The notes under the pieces were generated by a model that had not been told where the DNA came from, did no database searches, and worked only from the letters and a program-made list of their open reading frames with translations. Below are positions 1 to 9,329 of a DNA stretch of 64,000 nucleotides, piece by piece. The DNA comes from Nostoc sp. HK-01. Lineage in GTDB: Bacteria; Cyanobacteriota; Cyanobacteriia; Cyanobacteriales; Nostocaceae. Where the stretch lies: NCBI GenBank assembly GCA_003990705.1, contig AP018318.1:6001001-6065000 (forward strand), written 5' to 3'. A program made the translations under genes and the position numbers. Each line of letters begins with the position of its first letter. Within the stretch, counting starts at the first letter, position 1.

Positions 1-2
1 TA

Positions 3-1205
3 ATTTATCAGTTTAACGAAGATTTACCTGTTAATCGGGCTGAATTTTATAAACAAGTATTGGATTTACTACTAATACGTTGGGACGAAGCCAAAGGCAT
101 TCAAAGAGATGAGTTTTATCCTAATTTCTCGTTGCTACACAAAATAAAATTGCTGAGTCATATAGCGGCAATTACCTTTCCCAAAAGCAGTTACTTTCAG
201 CCTGAATCTCATCTCTGTCAACTGATTACCGATTACTTAGTTCACAATTTTAATACCTCAAATGATACCACGGCTTTGCAACTAGAAAGTGCATATTTGT
301 TACAAGCAATTGAAATTCAACATGGGTTATTAGTTCAAAGAGCGCGAGGAATTTATTCTTTTTCGCATATTAGTTTACAACAATATCTTACCGCTAGAGA
401 AATAGTTGCTAACATCAATACGCAGAACCTAGCAGAATTGATGAATCACCTGAATGAAAAGTATTGGTGGGAAGTTTTCTTACTCATTGCAACTATGTTA
501 AAACCTGCCGATGAATTATTCAAGGCAATGAAGGAAAAAATTGATAATTTATCTGTGAAAAATGCTAAACTACACAACTTTTTAACTTGGTTAACTCAAA
601 AAGCTGCCGTAGTAAATACATCTTATCATGCAGCTAGTGTGCGGGCTTTTTATTTTACCATTGCTATACCTTCAGAATATGCTTTAGCCTGTAGTCAAGA
701 ATTAGCAATACTTTTAGATCATCATCTGGCTGGTAATCTAGCAGGAGATTTGGCATTAGACTTAGCTTTAATTCATGGATTAACTGTCAGCTTAGGCATA
801 AATTCTGAGATTTTTTTAGCCAGATTTTCAGCTTTGAGTTTAGCCCTTGACCTTAAGCATTTATTAGCAACTCAACCAGATTTACAAAAATCATTGCAAG
901 AAATCAAAAATCAGCTACCTTCTCCCAGCCAAGGTGGAGATTTTTTAAAAAGTTGGTGGCAAGAAAATGGCAAAAATTGGACAGAAGCATTAAGAGATTG
1001 GATGATTACTACTCGACAGATAGGTCATAATTGGCGGTTCAATCAAAAAGATTTACATGATATACAGCAGTACTGGGATGCGAACAAATTACTTTTAGAT
1101 TGTTTACAGAGTCCTACTGACGTTTCTCCTAATTTACGGAATTATCTCGAAAAAAGTTTGTTTTTACCTAAAGAAATCCAACTTGAGACAGGCGACGAAA
1201 ATTAA
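3..1205 (+). CDS. NACHT-family NTPase, C-terminal part (5' end outside window)
   Basis: The reading frame is open from the first bases of the window, so only the C-terminal ~400 residues are present and the NTPase core is missing. The visible part is helical. It carries FSHISLQQYLTAREIV (about residue 100 of the TTG-initiated portion), the short motif typical of the region after the NACHT ATPase core in cyanobacterial NACHT proteins. A downstream TTG at 60 is not a credible start because coding continues upstream of it. Cyanobacterial NACHT proteins are STAND-type signalling ATPases, and several relatives are anti-phage proteins. This protein's role cannot be read without its N-terminal effector. 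It ends 45 bp before the next gene, which seems unrelated. Confidence 0.7.
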   Translation: MYQFNEDLPVNRAEFYKQVLDLLLIRWDEAKGIQRDEFYPNFSLLHKIKLLSHIAAITFPKSSYFQPESHLCQLITDYLVHNFNTSNDTTALQLESAYLLQAIEIQHGLLVQRARGIYSFSHISLQQYLTAREIVANINTQNLAELMNHLNEKYWWEVFLLIATMLKPADELFKAMKEKIDNLSVKNAKLHNFLTWLTQKAAVVNTSYHAASVRAFYFTIAIPSEYALACSQELAILLDHHLAGNLAGDLALDLALIHGLTVSLGINSEIFLARFSALSLALDLKHLLATQPDLQKSLQEIKNQLPSPSQGGDFLKSWWQENGKNWTEALRDWMITTRQIGHNWRFNQKDLHDIQQYWDANKLLLDCLQSPTDVSPNLRNYLEKSLFLPKEIQLETGDEN

Positions 1206-1250
1206 ATTTTCAGTCTATCTTACAAAAGTTATGTATAATTTCACACTGCT

Positions 1251-2597
1251 ATGAAATTCTCTGGGCATTTCTTGTGGTTGGCTTTGTTATTGATAACAGC
1301 AGGTTGTAACCAAATTCGTGACTTTTCAGATAATGCCATAACTCAAGACTCTACACCTGCGCCCTTATTAGTAGAGAATTCTACACAGTCTCAAAATATT
1401 ATCCCTACTGAACCACTTTCGCCCCAACCTATTCGCATCAACTTACAAAAATTACCAGCACCTTTCGCTACCGAAAGTGCATCGAAGCGGCCGGAAGTAG
1501 TATCAATTCCGCAAAATCCGGTATTACGAGTACCGCCAGGATTTCGGGTAAATATCTTTGCTGAAGGTCTCAAAGCACCACGTTGGTTGGCTTTAACTCC
1601 TAGTGGTGATGTACTGGTGACAGAAACGAGAGAAAACCGCATTCGCCTATTGCGAGACAGTAATGGCGATGGTGTGGCTGATGTGAGTCAAACTTTTGCT
1701 AATGCAGACAACGGCTTAAATATTCCTTTTGGGATGGCGTTCGCGGGGAATTATTTCTTTTTGGGTAATACTGATGCAGTTTTACGGTTTCCCTACCGCA
1801 AAGGTCAAAAGCAATTATCGGGGACTGGGGAAAAAATTGCGGATCTTCCTGGTGGTGGTTATAACCAACATTGGACAAGGAATGTAGTAGCTGCACCAGA
1901 TGGCAAAAAGTTGTATGTTTCGGTGGGTTCTCGTTCTAATGCTGATGAAGAAGCATTACCAAGGGCTTCAGTACAGGTGATGAATTTGGATGGTTCCCAA
2001 CAGCAGACTTTCGCCTACGGTTTGCGAAATCCTGTGGGTTTGGATTTTCATCCGGTAACGCAGGAGTTATACACCACTGTGAATGAACGCGATGGTATTG
2101 GGGATGATTTGGTTCCTGATTATTTCACCCGAATTCAGCAGGGGGAATTTTATGGCTGGCCTTATGCTTACCTGACACCAAATAATCTAGACCCTCGCCA
2201 AACAGCGAATGGCAAAAGTAAACGCCCAGATTTGGTAGCCCGGACTCGGACACCTGATGTTTTATTTCAAGCCCATTCAGCGGCATTAGGTGTGCAATTT
2301 TACGATGGTAAAACTTTTCCGGCAAGATACAAAAATGGCGTTTTTGTAGCTTTTCGGGGTTCTTGGAACCGCGATCGCGGCACTGGTTATAAAGTAGTAT
2401 TTGTCCCTTTTGATACCAATGGACGACCACAAGGCAATTACGAAGATTTTCTCATTGGATTTTTGTTAAATCCTAATACCCCAACTACTTGGGGGCGACC
2501 TGTTGGTTTATTAGTATTACCTGATGGTAGTTTACTAGTAACAGAAGAAGCTAATAACCGGATTTATCGTATTCAATATACAGGAAATCAAAAATAG
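1251..2597 (+). CDS. PQQ/sorbosone-dehydrogenase-like beta-propeller lipoprotein
   Basis: The 448-residue protein starts with a short positive N-terminus, a hydrophobic stretch (LALLLITAG) and Cys19, which looks like a lipoprotein signal. It is therefore probably anchored in the periplasm or outer membrane. After a low-complexity linker (residues ~30-80) comes a six-bladed propeller of the glucose/sorbosone dehydrogenase family. Recognisable segments are GLKAPRWLALTPSGDVLVTE, FAYGLRNPVGLDFHP and QGEFYGWPYAY. Members oxidise sugars with PQQ, but many cyanobacterial ones have no known substrate. A TATAAT lies at 1234-1239, very close to the ATG. The gene stands just before the hyp operon on the same strand, with 86 bp to the NHL-repeat gene. 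Confidence 0.75.
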   Translation: MKFSGHFLWLALLLITAGCNQIRDFSDNAITQDSTPAPLLVENSTQSQNIIPTEPLSPQPIRINLQKLPAPFATESASKRPEVVSIPQNPVLRVPPGFRVNIFAEGLKAPRWLALTPSGDVLVTETRENRIRLLRDSNGDGVADVSQTFANADNGLNIPFGMAFAGNYFFLGNTDAVLRFPYRKGQKQLSGTGEKIADLPGGGYNQHWTRNVVAAPDGKKLYVSVGSRSNADEEALPRASVQVMNLDGSQQQTFAYGLRNPVGLDFHPVTQELYTTVNERDGIGDDLVPDYFTRIQQGEFYGWPYAYLTPNNLDPRQTANGKSKRPDLVARTRTPDVLFQAHSAALGVQFYDGKTFPARYKNGVFVAFRGSWNRDRGTGYKVVFVPFDTNGRPQGNYEDFLIGFLLNPNTPTTWGRPVGLLVLPDGSLLVTEEANNRIYRIQYTGNQK

Positions 2598-2683
2598 ACA
2601 GATTGTTTCTGAAAATGCAACCGCTGATACATGCCGATGTACGCCGATGATTTTAAATAACAGTTAGTATTCTTTGGCGGTTG

Positions 2684-3877
2684 ATGTCTATTTCTCACAG
2701 TAGTAATTCTGTAGCAAGTTTATTTAATTTACCTTTATCACCCAATGGTGCTGAGGTAATTTTAGGTACTACTCTTGAACCGCAACAATTAGCTATACCT
2801 ATAGCACCTAGTCCGATAACAATGTTTGGCCCGCGTGGTGCTTGTTTAGTATCAGAAACCGGGTCATTGTGGGTATCAGATACAGGACATCATCGCTTAT
2901 TAGGATGGCGAAATTTACCCACAAAAGATAATCAACCTGCGGACTGGGTAATTGGACAACCAGATTTTTATCACGAAGGACAAAATGCCAAAGGTACGCC
3001 AGGAAGGGCAACGGTTAGCGTCCCAACAGGGATGTGTGTTTGTGGCACAGGTTTAGCCGTAGCTGATGCTTGGAATCATCGAGTTTTGATTTGGAAAAAT
3101 TTACCAGAAGATAGCAATGTTCCGGCAGATTTAGTGTTAGGACAAGCTAATTTTGTTGATAATGAACCAAATCGAGGTAGTCAGCAAGCAGATGCAAATA
3201 CTATGCACTGGCCTTATGGTGTTTTCTATCATCAAGGAATGCTATTTATTGCCGATACAGGTAATAGAAGGCTGTTAATTTGGCAGGAGTTTCCCACAGA
3301 AAATGGTCAGCCTGCTGATTTAGTTCTGGGACAACCAGATATGGTTTCTCGTGATGAAAATGGCGGTGCTTCGGCAACGGCGGCGAGTATGCGCTGGTGC
3401 CATGATATTACTATTTGGAATGATAATTTAGTTGTCACTGATGCTGGTAATCATCGAGTGATGATTTGGCAAGGTATACCAACAGAAAATAATGCGCCTT
3501 GTGCGGTAGTTTTAGGACAAAATAGCTTCCATTTTGTGGAGATGAATCAAGGGGTATATTTACCGAGTGCGAGTAGTTTAAGTATGCCTTATGGAGTGGC
3601 GACAACTGAGGAATGGTTGCTAGTTGCGGATACGGCGAATTCGCGGTTGCTAGGATGGAAGCAGCCAGAGTCAATATTATCATTGCAAGGTGCGATCGCA
3701 GACGGATTAGCTGGACAAAACAGCTTTGAAAGCAAAAGTGAAAACCGCAATTATGGACTCCCGACGCGAGATAGTGTGAATTGGCCTTATGGAGTCAAAA
3801 TTTGTGGCAAAACGGCGGTAATTGCTGATTCTGGAAATAACCGAATTTTGCTATGGCGGTTTAACTATGGCGAGTGA
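2684..3877 (+). CDS. NHL-repeat beta-propeller protein at head of hyp operon
   Basis: About 397 residues made of repeated blades of the form 'lfVaDtgNhRvLiW' (DTGHHRLLGW, DAWNHRVLIW, DTGNRRLLIW, DAGNHRVMIW, DTANSRLLGW, DSGNNRILLW), i.e. six NHL-type repeats. Between blades recurs a 'P.dN.pAdlVlGQ' segment. There is no signal peptide. TTG at 2681 precedes ATG at 2684; the ATG is preferred, with a GGCGG-like site just upstream. The 3' end overlaps the hypF start by 11 bp, so the two are probably translationally coupled. As far as I recall, an NHL-repeat gene beside hyp genes is seen in other filamentous cyanobacteria. A scaffold role in hydrogenase maturation is only an inference from position. 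Confidence 0.75.
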   Translation: MSISHSSNSVASLFNLPLSPNGAEVILGTTLEPQQLAIPIAPSPITMFGPRGACLVSETGSLWVSDTGHHRLLGWRNLPTKDNQPADWVIGQPDFYHEGQNAKGTPGRATVSVPTGMCVCGTGLAVADAWNHRVLIWKNLPEDSNVPADLVLGQANFVDNEPNRGSQQADANTMHWPYGVFYHQGMLFIADTGNRRLLIWQEFPTENGQPADLVLGQPDMVSRDENGGASATAASMRWCHDITIWNDNLVVTDAGNHRVMIWQGIPTENNAPCAVVLGQNSFHFVEMNQGVYLPSASSLSMPYGVATTEEWLLVADTANSRLLGWKQPESILSLQGAIADGLAGQNSFESKSENRNYGLPTRDSVNWPYGVKICGKTAVIADSGNNRILLWRFNYGE

Positions 3878-6296
3878 AGAAATCAGAGTTAAGGGTACTG
3901 TTCAAGGCGTAGGGTTTCGTCCAACTGTTTATCGTCTGGCTAAAGCTTGCGGGTTGCGGGGAGATGTTTGTAACGATGGACAAGGTGTATTAATTCGCGC
4001 CTCTGGAAGTGAGGAAGCAATAGCAGAGTTTGTTGCTAGATTACAACAAGAATGTCCACCGTTAGCAAGAATTCAAGAATTAATTAGAACTCCTTGTAGA
4101 GAGGAGTGGAACTTTGATGATTTTGTGATTTCAGAGAGTGTCAGCAACAAAATCAAAACTGAAATCACTCCAGATGCGGCTACTTGTCCCCAATGTCAAA
4201 AAGAAATCTTCGACCCCTTCAGTCGGTTTTACCGTTACCCTTTTACTAACTGTACTCATTGCGGCCCCCGTCTGAGTATTATTCACGCCATTCCTTATGA
4301 CAGATGCAATACCAGTATGTCTGCGTTTGTCATGTGTCCGGAATGTGCAAAGGAATACAATGATGTAGAAAACCGCAGATTTCACGCCCAACCTACAGCT
4401 TGCCATACTTGCGGCCCCTCTGCTTGGTTAGAACGTGCTGATGGTAAACCTGTTACTGCTTCTATGTTCTCGATGATGGATGATGTAGATGCAGTTTGTA
4501 CATTGTTACAAAAGGGTGAGATTGTAGCAATTAAGGGGATAGGTGGATTTCATTTAGCTTGTGATGCGACAAACGAAACGGCTGTACAAAAATTGCGTCA
4601 GAGGAAGAGGCGTTATGATAAGCCTTTTGGTTTGATGGCGCGAGACTTGGCTGTAATTGAGGAGTTTTGTATAGTCAGTGGGAAAGAGAAGGAGTTATTA
4701 GTTAGTGCTGCTGCGCCAGTTGTTTTGTTGCGGAGGAAAGAAGAAACGAACCGCCAAGTACACGAAGGAAAAGAGAAAAGAAGAGTTTTAGAGGATTTTA
4801 GCGTAAGTTCTGTAGATAATAAGAATACGCAGCAATATTGTATAGCAGAATCTGTTGCGCCTGGGCAAAATAGCCTCGGATTCATGTTACCTTATACGCC
4901 TTTGCATCATTTAATTTTGCGGCGGATGAATCGACCAATTGTGTTAACAAGTGGGAATATTTCTGATGAACCGCAGTGTATTAATAATGATGAGGCGCGA
5001 GAAAAGTTAGGGAAGATTGCTGATTATTTTATTTTACATAACCGAGATATTATTAACCGTGTTGATGATTCAGTGGCGCGGGTTGTTGGTGAGAAAATCC
5101 AAATACTTCGCCGTGCGAGAGGATACGCACCAGCACCAATTAATTTACCACCAGGATTTGATAAAGTACCACCAATTTTAGCAATGGGTAGTGAGTTAAA
5201 AAATACCTTTTGCTTGTTGCGTGATGGAGAGGCTATTTTATCGCAACATTTAGGTGATTTAGAAAATGCTGCGGCGTTTAATGCCTATCAAGATACGCTG
5301 AATTTATACTTGAATTTATTTGAGCATAAACCAGAAGCGATCGCCATTGATAAACACCCAGAATATCTTTCTAGTAAACTTGGTAAAAAACTCGCATCGG
5401 CAAATCAAATTCCTCTGCATCAAATTCAACATCATCACGCCCATATCGCTGCTTGCATGGCAGAAAATGGCATTCCTTTAAATACATCACCAGTGTTAGG
5501 TATTGCTTTTGATGGTTTGGGTTACGGTGAAGATGGTACGCTTTGGGGTGGCGAATTTCTCTTAGCTGATTACCATAAATTTCAGCGACTAGCGACATTT
5601 AAACCAGTTGCAATGATTGGTGGTGAACAAGCCATTTATCAACCTTGGCGGAATACTTATGCACACTTAATATCAGCAAATCTTTGGGATAAATGCCAAC
5701 AACAATATACTGATTTAGAAATAATAAAATTTCTCCAGAAAAAGCCATTAAATTTACTCAATCAGCTTATAGAAAAAGGCATTAATTCACCGCCAGCCTC
5801 ATCAGTAGGAAGATTATTTGATGCTGTAGCAGCCGCTATTGGTATCTGTACAGAAGAATGTAGCTATGAAGGACAAGCTGCGATCGCCTTAGAAAACCTA
5901 GTAGATGTTAACATCTTAAACAATAATGAAGAAAAGCTAATTTATCCTTTAAATTTTAGCTTTTCCGATAATATTTATTGTATAGACTCCGCAGCAATGT
6001 GGTCAGCTTTACTCAGTGATTTGCAGCAACAAATTCCTCAATCAGTTATAGCTGCTAAATTTCACAAGAGTTTAGCTAATGCCGTAGTCAATATGGTTAA
6101 GCTTCTGTGTCAAGAATATCAAATTTATCAAGTAGTTCTTACAGGAGGAGTATTTCAAAATCCTATTTTGTTTCAGTTGGTTACTCAACAGTTACAAGAA
6201 TTAAAAATTAACGTACTAACTCACGGCTTAGTTCCTACTAACGATGGCGGTTTATCTTTAGGACAAGCCATTATTACAGCAGCTAAATATTCTTAA
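3867..6296 (+). CDS. hypF: Carbamoyltransferase HypF (hydrogenase maturation)
   Basis: HypF makes the cyanide ligand precursor of the [NiFe] site by carbamoylating the C-terminal Cys of HypE from carbamoyl phosphate. Domains in order: acylphosphatase-like (residues ~4-90, GTVQGVGFRPTVYRLA), two zinc-finger CxxC pairs (CPQCQ...CTHCGP and CPECA...CHTCGP, ~105-190), a YrdC-like domain (~205-410) and a Kae1-like domain with HHHAH. The start ATGGCGAGTGAAG at 3867 is chosen because the acylphosphatase domain begins right after it; an in-frame start 45 bp upstream lies inside the NHL gene. At ~809 residues it is long for HypF. An extra ~35-residue segment (bases ~4740-4850) encoded by an intergenic-type repeat sits in the YrdC region, between LLRRK and AESVAPGQ. 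Confidence 0.95.
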   Translation: MASEEIRVKGTVQGVGFRPTVYRLAKACGLRGDVCNDGQGVLIRASGSEEAIAEFVARLQQECPPLARIQELIRTPCREEWNFDDFVISESVSNKIKTEITPDAATCPQCQKEIFDPFSRFYRYPFTNCTHCGPRLSIIHAIPYDRCNTSMSAFVMCPECAKEYNDVENRRFHAQPTACHTCGPSAWLERADGKPVTASMFSMMDDVDAVCTLLQKGEIVAIKGIGGFHLACDATNETAVQKLRQRKRRYDKPFGLMARDLAVIEEFCIVSGKEKELLVSAAAPVVLLRRKEETNRQVHEGKEKRRVLEDFSVSSVDNKNTQQYCIAESVAPGQNSLGFMLPYTPLHHLILRRMNRPIVLTSGNISDEPQCINNDEAREKLGKIADYFILHNRDIINRVDDSVARVVGEKIQILRRARGYAPAPINLPPGFDKVPPILAMGSELKNTFCLLRDGEAILSQHLGDLENAAAFNAYQDTLNLYLNLFEHKPEAIAIDKHPEYLSSKLGKKLASANQIPLHQIQHHHAHIAACMAENGIPLNTSPVLGIAFDGLGYGEDGTLWGGEFLLADYHKFQRLATFKPVAMIGGEQAIYQPWRNTYAHLISANLWDKCQQQYTDLEIIKFLQKKPLNLLNQLIEKGINSPPASSVGRLFDAVAAAIGICTEECSYEGQAAIALENLVDVNILNNNEEKLIYPLNFSFSDNIYCIDSAAMWSALLSDLQQQIPQSVIAAKFHKSLANAVVNMVKLLCQEYQIYQVVLTGGVFQNPILFQLVTQQLQELKINVLTHGLVPTNDGGLSLGQAIITAAKYS

Positions 6297-6298
6297 CC

Positions 6299-6336
6299 TC
6301 TTCTTCTCTGCGTCCTCTGCGCCTTGGCTGTTCGTT
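6299..6336. repeat. Dispersed repeat between hypF and hypC
   Basis: 'ctctgcgtcctctgcgcctt' followed by 'ggctgttcgtt' is a copy of the cgcagag family in opposite orientation. Confidence 0.7.
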
Positions 6337-6353
6337 ATAAAAGGAAAATAGAA

Positions 6354-6599
6354 ATGTGCTTAGGAATTCCCGGACAAATTGTTGAAATCACTGATACTCA
6401 AAAAAAATTAGCCATTGTTAACGTTGCTGGCGTTAAACGTCAAGTTAACATTGCTTGCATCGTTGATGAACAACATCCTCCCGAAGCTTGTTTGGGAGAT
6501 TGGGTGTTAGTTCACGTTGGTTTTGCGATGAATAGAATTAATGAGGAAGAAGCGGCGGAGACATTAAAGTTATTAGAGGAAATTGCGGCGATGAGTTAG
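6354..6599 (+). CDS. hypC: Hydrogenase maturation chaperone HypC
   Basis: An 81-residue protein beginning Met-Cys (MCLGIPGQIVEI). The N-terminal Cys2 of HypC binds the Fe(CN)2CO unit and the hydrogenase large-subunit precursor together with HypD. The ATG at 6354 is chosen over an upstream in-frame ATG at 6324 because the Met-Cys start is functionally required in the family. The upstream codons lie in an intergenic repeat. The motif GDWVLVHVGFAMNRI is the conserved C-terminal half of the HypC beta-barrel. It is separated by 57 bp from hypF and 78 bp from hypD, both gaps filled with repeat sequence. Confidence 0.95.
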   Translation: MCLGIPGQIVEITDTQKKLAIVNVAGVKRQVNIACIVDEQHPPEACLGDWVLVHVGFAMNRINEEEAAETLKLLEEIAAMS

Positions 6600-6602
6600 A
6601 GT

Positions 6603-6652
6603 TTTTTAACGCAGAGGGGCGCAAAGGTAAACGCAAAGTTACGCTGAGTTTA
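6603..6652. repeat. Dispersed repeat between hypC and hypD
   Basis: 'aacgcagaggggcgcaaagg' followed by 'taaacgcaaagttacgctga' matches copies at 10575 and 55557. Confidence 0.75.
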
Positions 6653-6677
6653 TACAGTAAAATTAACCCTAGATTTT

Positions 6678-7829
6678 ATGAAATACGTTGATGAATTTCG
6701 GGAACCAGAAAAAGCCGAAGCTTTACGCAAAGAGATTGAAAAAATTAGCCAGCAGCTAAACAAACATATCAAAATTATGGAAGTATGCGGTGGGCATACT
6801 CACTCTATTTTTAAATATGGTATTGAAGAAATATTGCCGAATAATATTGAATTAATACACGGGCCTGGTTGTCCAGTATGTGTGATGCCAAGGGGAAGAT
6901 TAGATGATGCGATCGCTATCTCCCAACATCCTAACGTTATCTTAGCAACCTTTGGCGATACCATGCGCGTTCCTGGTTCCAAAGATAGCCTCTTACAAGC
7001 CAAAGCCAAAGGCGCAGATATCCGTATGGTGTACTCGCCCTTAGATAGCTTGCAACTAGCCAAAGATAACCCCAATAAAGAAGTAGTCTTTTTCGCCCTC
7101 GGCTTTGAAACTACAGTCCCCAGCACTGCTTTTACCATCCTCCAAGCAGATGCAGAAAACATACGCAACTTTAGTATGTTCTGCAACCATGTTCTAGTTA
7201 TTCCTGCACTTAAAGCCTTACTAGACAACCCTGACTTACAACTAGATGGATTTGTTGGGCCTGGTCATGTCAGTATGGTAATCGGTACTGACCCCTATCA
7301 ATTTATTGCCCAACAATATCATAAGCCAATTGTCGTTTCTGGCTTTGAACCATTAGACATTCTCCAGTCAGTTTGGATGCTATTAAAACAGCTAGTAGAA
7401 AATCGTTGCGAAGTCGAAAACCAATATAACCGACTCGTCGAAAAAGCTGGAAATCAAGTAGCAATTAAAGCCATGAACGAAGTTTTTGAAGTGCGTGAAA
7501 CTTTTGAATGGCGTGGTTTAGGTGAACTACCCTATTCAGGCTTAAAAATTCGTCCTGAATATAGCCAATTTGATGCTGAAGTAAAATTTACTATACCTAA
7601 TCAAAAAGTCGCAGATCATAAAGCTTGTAAATGTGGTGAAATCCTCAAAGGAGTTTTAAAACCTTGGGAATGTAAAGTATTTGGTACAGCTTGCACCCCA
7701 GAAACACCGATAGGTACTTGCATGGTTTCTTCGGAAGGTGCTTGTGCAGCTTATTACAAATACGGACGCTTTTCTAATTTTAACCAGAAAAAGTTATCTG
7801 AAAAACAAACAGCAACCCTAACTTCATAA
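6678..7829 (+). CDS. hypD: Hydrogenase maturation scaffold HypD
   Basis: The 383 residues match HypD, the [4Fe-4S] scaffold on which Fe(CN)2CO is assembled with HypC and HypE. Visible conserved parts are MEVCGGHTHSIFKYGI (near residue 35), GPGCPVCVMP (~65), GFETTVP (~138), FVGPGHVSMVIG (~190) and the cysteine-rich C-terminus (HKACKCGEILKG, FGTACTPETPIGTCMVSSEG) that holds the iron-sulfur cluster. The start at 6678 gives full length. It is followed by 65 bp and then the tautomerase gene. Confidence 0.96.
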   Translation: MKYVDEFREPEKAEALRKEIEKISQQLNKHIKIMEVCGGHTHSIFKYGIEEILPNNIELIHGPGCPVCVMPRGRLDDAIAISQHPNVILATFGDTMRVPGSKDSLLQAKAKGADIRMVYSPLDSLQLAKDNPNKEVVFFALGFETTVPSTAFTILQADAENIRNFSMFCNHVLVIPALKALLDNPDLQLDGFVGPGHVSMVIGTDPYQFIAQQYHKPIVVSGFEPLDILQSVWMLLKQLVENRCEVENQYNRLVEKAGNQVAIKAMNEVFEVRETFEWRGLGELPYSGLKIRPEYSQFDAEVKFTIPNQKVADHKACKCGEILKGVLKPWECKVFGTACTPETPIGTCMVSSEGACAAYYKYGRFSNFNQKKLSEKQTATLTS

Positions 7830-7894
7830 CCTAAGATTAAAGTAAGCAATCCGAACGCTACAAGACAATAATTTTAGGATTGGAGTAGAAAATT

Positions 7895-8110
7895 ATGCCT
7901 TTTGTTACAGTTAAAATTGCCCGTGGACACTCCATCGAAAAGAAACGGCATCTAGTAGAAGCAATTACTAATGCCCTAGTCACATCTTTAGATACCAAAC
8001 CAGAGTGGATAACCATTCACATTGATGAATTTGAACGTGAAAATTGGGCTGTTAATGGTATATTACACTGCGATCGCCATCGCGGTAGACATGACGAAAC
8101 AGGCAGATAA
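7895..8110 (+). CDS. 4-oxalocrotonate tautomerase-like small protein in hyp operon
   Basis: A 71-residue protein starting MPFVTVKIARGHSIEKK. After Met removal the N-terminal Pro1 would be the catalytic base of the tautomerase superfamily. The beta-alpha-beta pattern with VEAITNALVTSLDTKPEWITIHIDE also fits. A GGAGTAG-type ribosome binding site lies just upstream of the ATG. It stands between hypD and hypE on the same strand, 65 bp after hypD and 109 bp before hypE, so it is probably co-transcribed. No tautomerase step is known in hydrogenase maturation, so its job there is unknown. Confidence 0.8.
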   Translation: MPFVTVKIARGHSIEKKRHLVEAITNALVTSLDTKPEWITIHIDEFERENWAVNGILHCDRHRGRHDETGR

Positions 8111-8219
8111 AACTAGTTAAAAGGCAGGAGGCAGAAGATATTAATAGTTATTAAATATAAAAACTTTTATCTCTGTCACCTGTCACCTATTTATCATAAA
8201 TTATTTTAATCAATTCTAT

Positions 8220-9320
8220 ATGGATTTAACATCAAACCAATTACAAAATCCTCTGTTTCAAAAAATTGAACAAGTTCGTCGTCGCCAACCTAAAATCCGA
8301 GATACTCATATTACTCTCGCACATGGCAGTGGCGGTAAAGCCATGCGTGATTTAATTGATGATGTCTTTGTCCGTAGCTTTGATAACCCTATACTTTCTC
8401 AATTAGAAGACCAAGCGACTTTTAACTTAGCTAATCTTCTACAACAGGGAGACAGACTCGCATTTACCACAGATTCTTATGTTGTAGACCCGTTATTTTT
8501 CCCTGGTAGCGATATTGGTGAATTAGCAATTAATGGCACAATAAATGATTTAGCAGTTAGCGGCGCAAAACCTTTATATCTCACCTGTAGCGTCATTTTA
8601 GAAGAAGGATTACCTGTAGAAACCTTACGCCGTGTAGTGGCAAGTATGCAAGCCGCAGCCAAAAATGCAGGCGTGCAAATTGTCACAGGAGACACAAAAG
8701 TAGTTCATCGTGGTGCTGCCGATAAATTATTTATTAACACTGCTGGTATTGGTATTATTCCCACAGGTGTGAATATTTCGGCTCACAACATTCAACCGGG
8801 AGATGCCATTATTATTAATGGTGAATTAGGTAATCATGGTACGGCAATTTTAATCGCCCGTGGTGAATTAGCCTTAGAAACAGATATTAAAAGTGATTGT
8901 CAACCCTTACATACTTTAGTAGAAACCATCCTCAAAGCTTGCCCAGAAATTCATGCCATGCGGGATGCAACACGCGGTGGGTTAGCTACAGTATTAAATG
9001 AATTTGCCATGACATCTAATGTAGGCATTCGCCTTCATGAAGAATCTATTCCCATCAGAGAAGAAGTCAAAGGAGTTTGCGAAATTTTGGGTTTAGATCC
9101 TTTGTACTTAGCTAACGAAGGTAAATTAGTCGTAGTAGTAAAACAAGATAAAGCCGACAAAGTTTTATCAGCAATGAAAACTCATCCTGCTGGTAAAGAT
9201 GCTTGTATCGTCGGTGAAGTTATCGCCTCACCCCCAGGCGTTGTCTTCCTCAAAACTGCCTTTGGTGCTGAACGTATCGTAGATATGTTAGTTGGCGACC
9301 AACTACCAAGAATTTGTTAG
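8220..9320 (+). CDS. hypE: Carbamoyl-dehydratase HypE (hydrogenase maturation)
   Basis: A 366-residue AIR-synthase-like ATPase that dehydrates the thiocarboxamide on its own C-terminal Cys to thiocyanate and delivers cyanide to HypCD. It carries ITLAHGSGGKAMRDLI near residue 30, TDSYVVDPLFFPG (~90), and ends exactly in PRIC, the invariant terminal cysteine needed for the reaction. The start at 8220 gives a full-length protein. It follows the tautomerase gene and is separated by a 78-bp repeat-containing gap from hypA. Confidence 0.96.
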   Translation: MDLTSNQLQNPLFQKIEQVRRRQPKIRDTHITLAHGSGGKAMRDLIDDVFVRSFDNPILSQLEDQATFNLANLLQQGDRLAFTTDSYVVDPLFFPGSDIGELAINGTINDLAVSGAKPLYLTCSVILEEGLPVETLRRVVASMQAAAKNAGVQIVTGDTKVVHRGAADKLFINTAGIGIIPTGVNISAHNIQPGDAIIINGELGNHGTAILIARGELALETDIKSDCQPLHTLVETILKACPEIHAMRDATRGGLATVLNEFAMTSNVGIRLHEESIPIREEVKGVCEILGLDPLYLANEGKLVVVVKQDKADKVLSAMKTHPAGKDACIVGEVIASPPGVVFLKTAFGAERIVDMLVGDQLPRIC

Positions 9321-9329
9321 ATATTAAAC

